64,000 nt of DNA, taken from the NCBI RefSeq assembly GCF_016906535.1, contig NC_057374.1, forward strand, positions 806,001-870,000, read 5' to 3'. The first letter of the stretch is position 1; every line of letters starts with the position of its first letter. Positions 62,037 through 64,000 of this stretch are shown here, one piece after another. Under the pieces are notes generated by a model, which had not been told where the DNA came from, ran no database searches, and saw only the letters and a list, made by a program, of their open reading frames with translations. The position numbers were made by a program, and so were the translations under genes. Source of the DNA: Rhizoctonia solani. Lineage: Eukaryota; Basidiomycota; Agaricomycetes; Cantharellales; Ceratobasidiaceae.

Positions 62037-64000
62037 TTAGCTCAGCTCGCGCTTTCCAAGAGAAGCCAAGAAACGTTCGACAACCGCTTGCCCCTTGCGC
62101 AGATTGTTAACCGAAATACGCTCATTTTGTAAATGAGCTTGGTCCTATGTGTCGAATCAAGTTAATACCAATCAAATTATCGGGTTGGTTTGACTTACAG
62201 AGCTCTGGCCCATTGGAAGGTGCAGTGCATGACAGCCCAAGGCTTTCTCAAGGAAAGGAACGGATGGAATAGACTGGTTCAGAGTATCAGCACAATTCAC
62301 AACAGGTCACCAGCTCGTTTACTCACACCACCCTCTCTAATCCTTAGTGGTTCGACCTGCCATTCGTTTCGTACTGCATCCTCTAGCGCACGGAAATAGT
62401 CGTCGTCGAGTTCTCCGAGCCACCAGTCTGCGGTGCGGTCAATTTGAACCTGATTAAAGCGCGAAATATTAAGTAATATGAATAACCTCACCCCCACAAG
62501 AAATACATACCTTCAAAACATTAGGCGACTGGAGCTCTTCAAATGCGTTGTTCACATGATTGACCAAAGAAGTCGCGATTTCGTCAGTGTCCTGATCTGG
62601 GACGATTCGGATGGAGACTTTAGCCTTGACGCTAGAGGGAATAACGGTAGCATCTATTCGCAGTGTATGCGTTAGGTATCATCGAATGCGTACACAAGTC
62701 CATAGACGTACTTCCGGGGCCCGAGACATTCAGGCTATGTATACTCAGCGACGGTTCACTCCATCTGGATGCGATGGAGGCAGGGGTGGTCTTGGTAACT
62801 TCTGCAATCTTCTCGTAGAGAAGACGTTCCTCCTCGGGCTGAGGGCGGATTTTATCGTCTAAAGAATAAATTAAGAATTAGTACACTCCTAACCAGCATA
62901 AGAATTAGTGGACATACAGAACGAGGGAATAAGAACTTTAGATCCACTCGCGAGGGTAGCCAGCACTTTGACCCTGAAACGAAATTTAGTTACATTGAAT
63001 CGCGAAATTGTGCATAGTACTCACATATCAATCATTGGCTCTACTATTGCTCCACCTTCAACACCAGAATGCACATCAGGGCGCTCACTTGAGATTTCTA
63101 TCGACGAATGGACGACTCCTCGAAGACCATAAGTAACACAGGGTGTAACGTCGTCGATCCAGAAAGAGTTGCTACAAAAAAGAAAAGATTCAATAACGAG
63201 CCAACGCCCAGGTTTCAAGACAGCAACCTACCTGACAAGAATACAATCAATTTCCCCGACGCGATCCTTGACGCTTTCGAATAACCCTTTAAACCCAGCG
63301 CTTCCCGCCTCTTCTTCGCCCTCGACCAACATCACGACGTCCACATCCAACATTCGCCTCGACAAAAGACTTGAAACTGCAAATGCTACAGCTAGCGTCG
63401 GCCCTTTGTCGTCCGAAACACCACGCCCGTACAGCGCGCCGTTGTGTCCAGATAGTTTGAACGGGTCGGATACCCAGCCAAGTGGGGGAGCAGAGATGAC
63501 ATCGTAGTGGCCGTAGAATAGAATTCTAGGTCTGCGCGGGGCGCCCGGAGCGGGTGGACGACCTCGGAAAGTGGCTACTACTAACGAATTGACATTCTCA
63601 GCACTCGAAACCTACAAATACGAGCCGTTAGCAACCCACTTGATGTTGATGATTACGAAAAACTGCATACCAAGTATGAATCGGCCCCCAGTTGACTGAA
63701 ACACTTTTTCAGCCACACCGCCGCCTGTTTGCAATCTTCCCGAGCACTGCTCACAGAGGGGATCGCGACAAACTTGGACAGGGCGTAGATCAATGCGTTT
63801 GAAGGGTCTAAGACCATGCTATGTAAGTCATTGAAAACTGGGTGCAAGGGACTCACCATCAGCGCCCTCTGCCTGCAATTCTTCTTCATATACCAGCCCC
63901 AGTACATCCTCTTCGTGGATGTCATCGATAGGTTCACTAGGCCATTCGTCTTTCGAAGTGCCGCGTCTACGTCCCCTTGCACCTCCAACCTCCCATATCT
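62037..64000 (-). CDS. M20 metallopeptidase, DUG2-type, partial
   Basis: The C-terminal catalytic part of an M20 peptidase; the 5' part lies beyond the window. In order: EWPSEPIDDIHEEDVLGLVY, DPSNALIYALSKFVAIPSVS, the first metal-ligand loop LFYGHYDVISAPPLGW, LYGRGVSDDKGPTLAVAFAV, the acidic EGEEEAGSAGFKGLFESV, SNSFWIDDVTPCVTYGLRGV, ERPDVHSGVEGGAI, a lid domain (KVSIRIVPDQDTDEIATSLV), then LPMGQSSDQAHLQNERISVN and the end ERFLASLGKRELS. Metal-binding His, Asp and Glu positions are all visible. Coding sequence extends well upstream of the peptidase, which fits DUG2, the glutathione-degradation subunit with a WD40 front half, better than DUG1; this choice is inference. About ten exons in view, none broken. 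Confidence 0.82.

Overview
The window is nuclear DNA of a filamentous basidiomycete, most likely an agaricomycete of the Rhizoctonia/Cantharellales type. This is inferred from many short (about 45-65 nt) GT-AG introns per gene, very small exons, and the kinds of lineage-expanded families present. No rRNA, plasmid, phage or CRISPR feature was seen. Nearly all genes are split, so each interval below runs from start codon to stop codon and includes introns; exon chains were joined by eye.

Layout. 0-1.2 kb: an AT-rich flank with a truncated LINE 3' end inside a perfect 13-bp target-site duplication. 1.6-3.9 kb (+): an MFS drug:H+ antiporter-type transporter. 4.4-6.4 kb (-): a multi-pass DUF4203/TMEM198-like membrane protein. 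6.9-11.2 kb (-): NAD-specific glutamate dehydrogenase (GDH2). 11.2-14.4 kb: no convincing gene. 14.4-16.5 kb (-): copy 1 of a lineage-specific membrane protein family; copy 2 lies at 56.6-59.0 kb (+). 17.9-20.0 kb (+): CCR4-NOT subunit NOT2.

21.5-46.2 kb is the accessory part. Five copies (A-E) of one Zn(II)2Cys6 protein family are interleaved with a glutathione S-transferase (25.2-26.4 kb, -), a second truncated LINE end (31.4-31.7 kb) and a RECQL1-type DNA helicase (35.2-38.4 kb, -). A is on the minus strand and B-E are on the plus strand. A and D are close relatives in opposite orientation about 19 kb apart. Copy B has a one-base frameshift in its zinc-cluster exon.

46.8-51.9 kb (-): a large TPR-CHAT protein, about 18 repeats of about 45 residues followed by a caspase-like CHAT domain with a visible His/Cys pair. 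52.2 kb: tRNA-Val(AAC) with a 10-nt intron. 52.4-55.3 kb (-): splicing factor PRP46/PLRG1 and ribosomal protein uL23. 56.6-59.0 kb (+): membrane family copy 2. 59.7-61.5 kb (-): NUDCD1-like CS-domain protein. 62.0 kb to the window end (-): a DUG2-type M20 peptidase, truncated by the window edge.

The housekeeping genes have no evident joint pathway. The most unusual content is the Zn2Cys6 gene array, the TPR-CHAT protein and the paired membrane-protein paralogues, all typical of fast-evolving fungal gene families.
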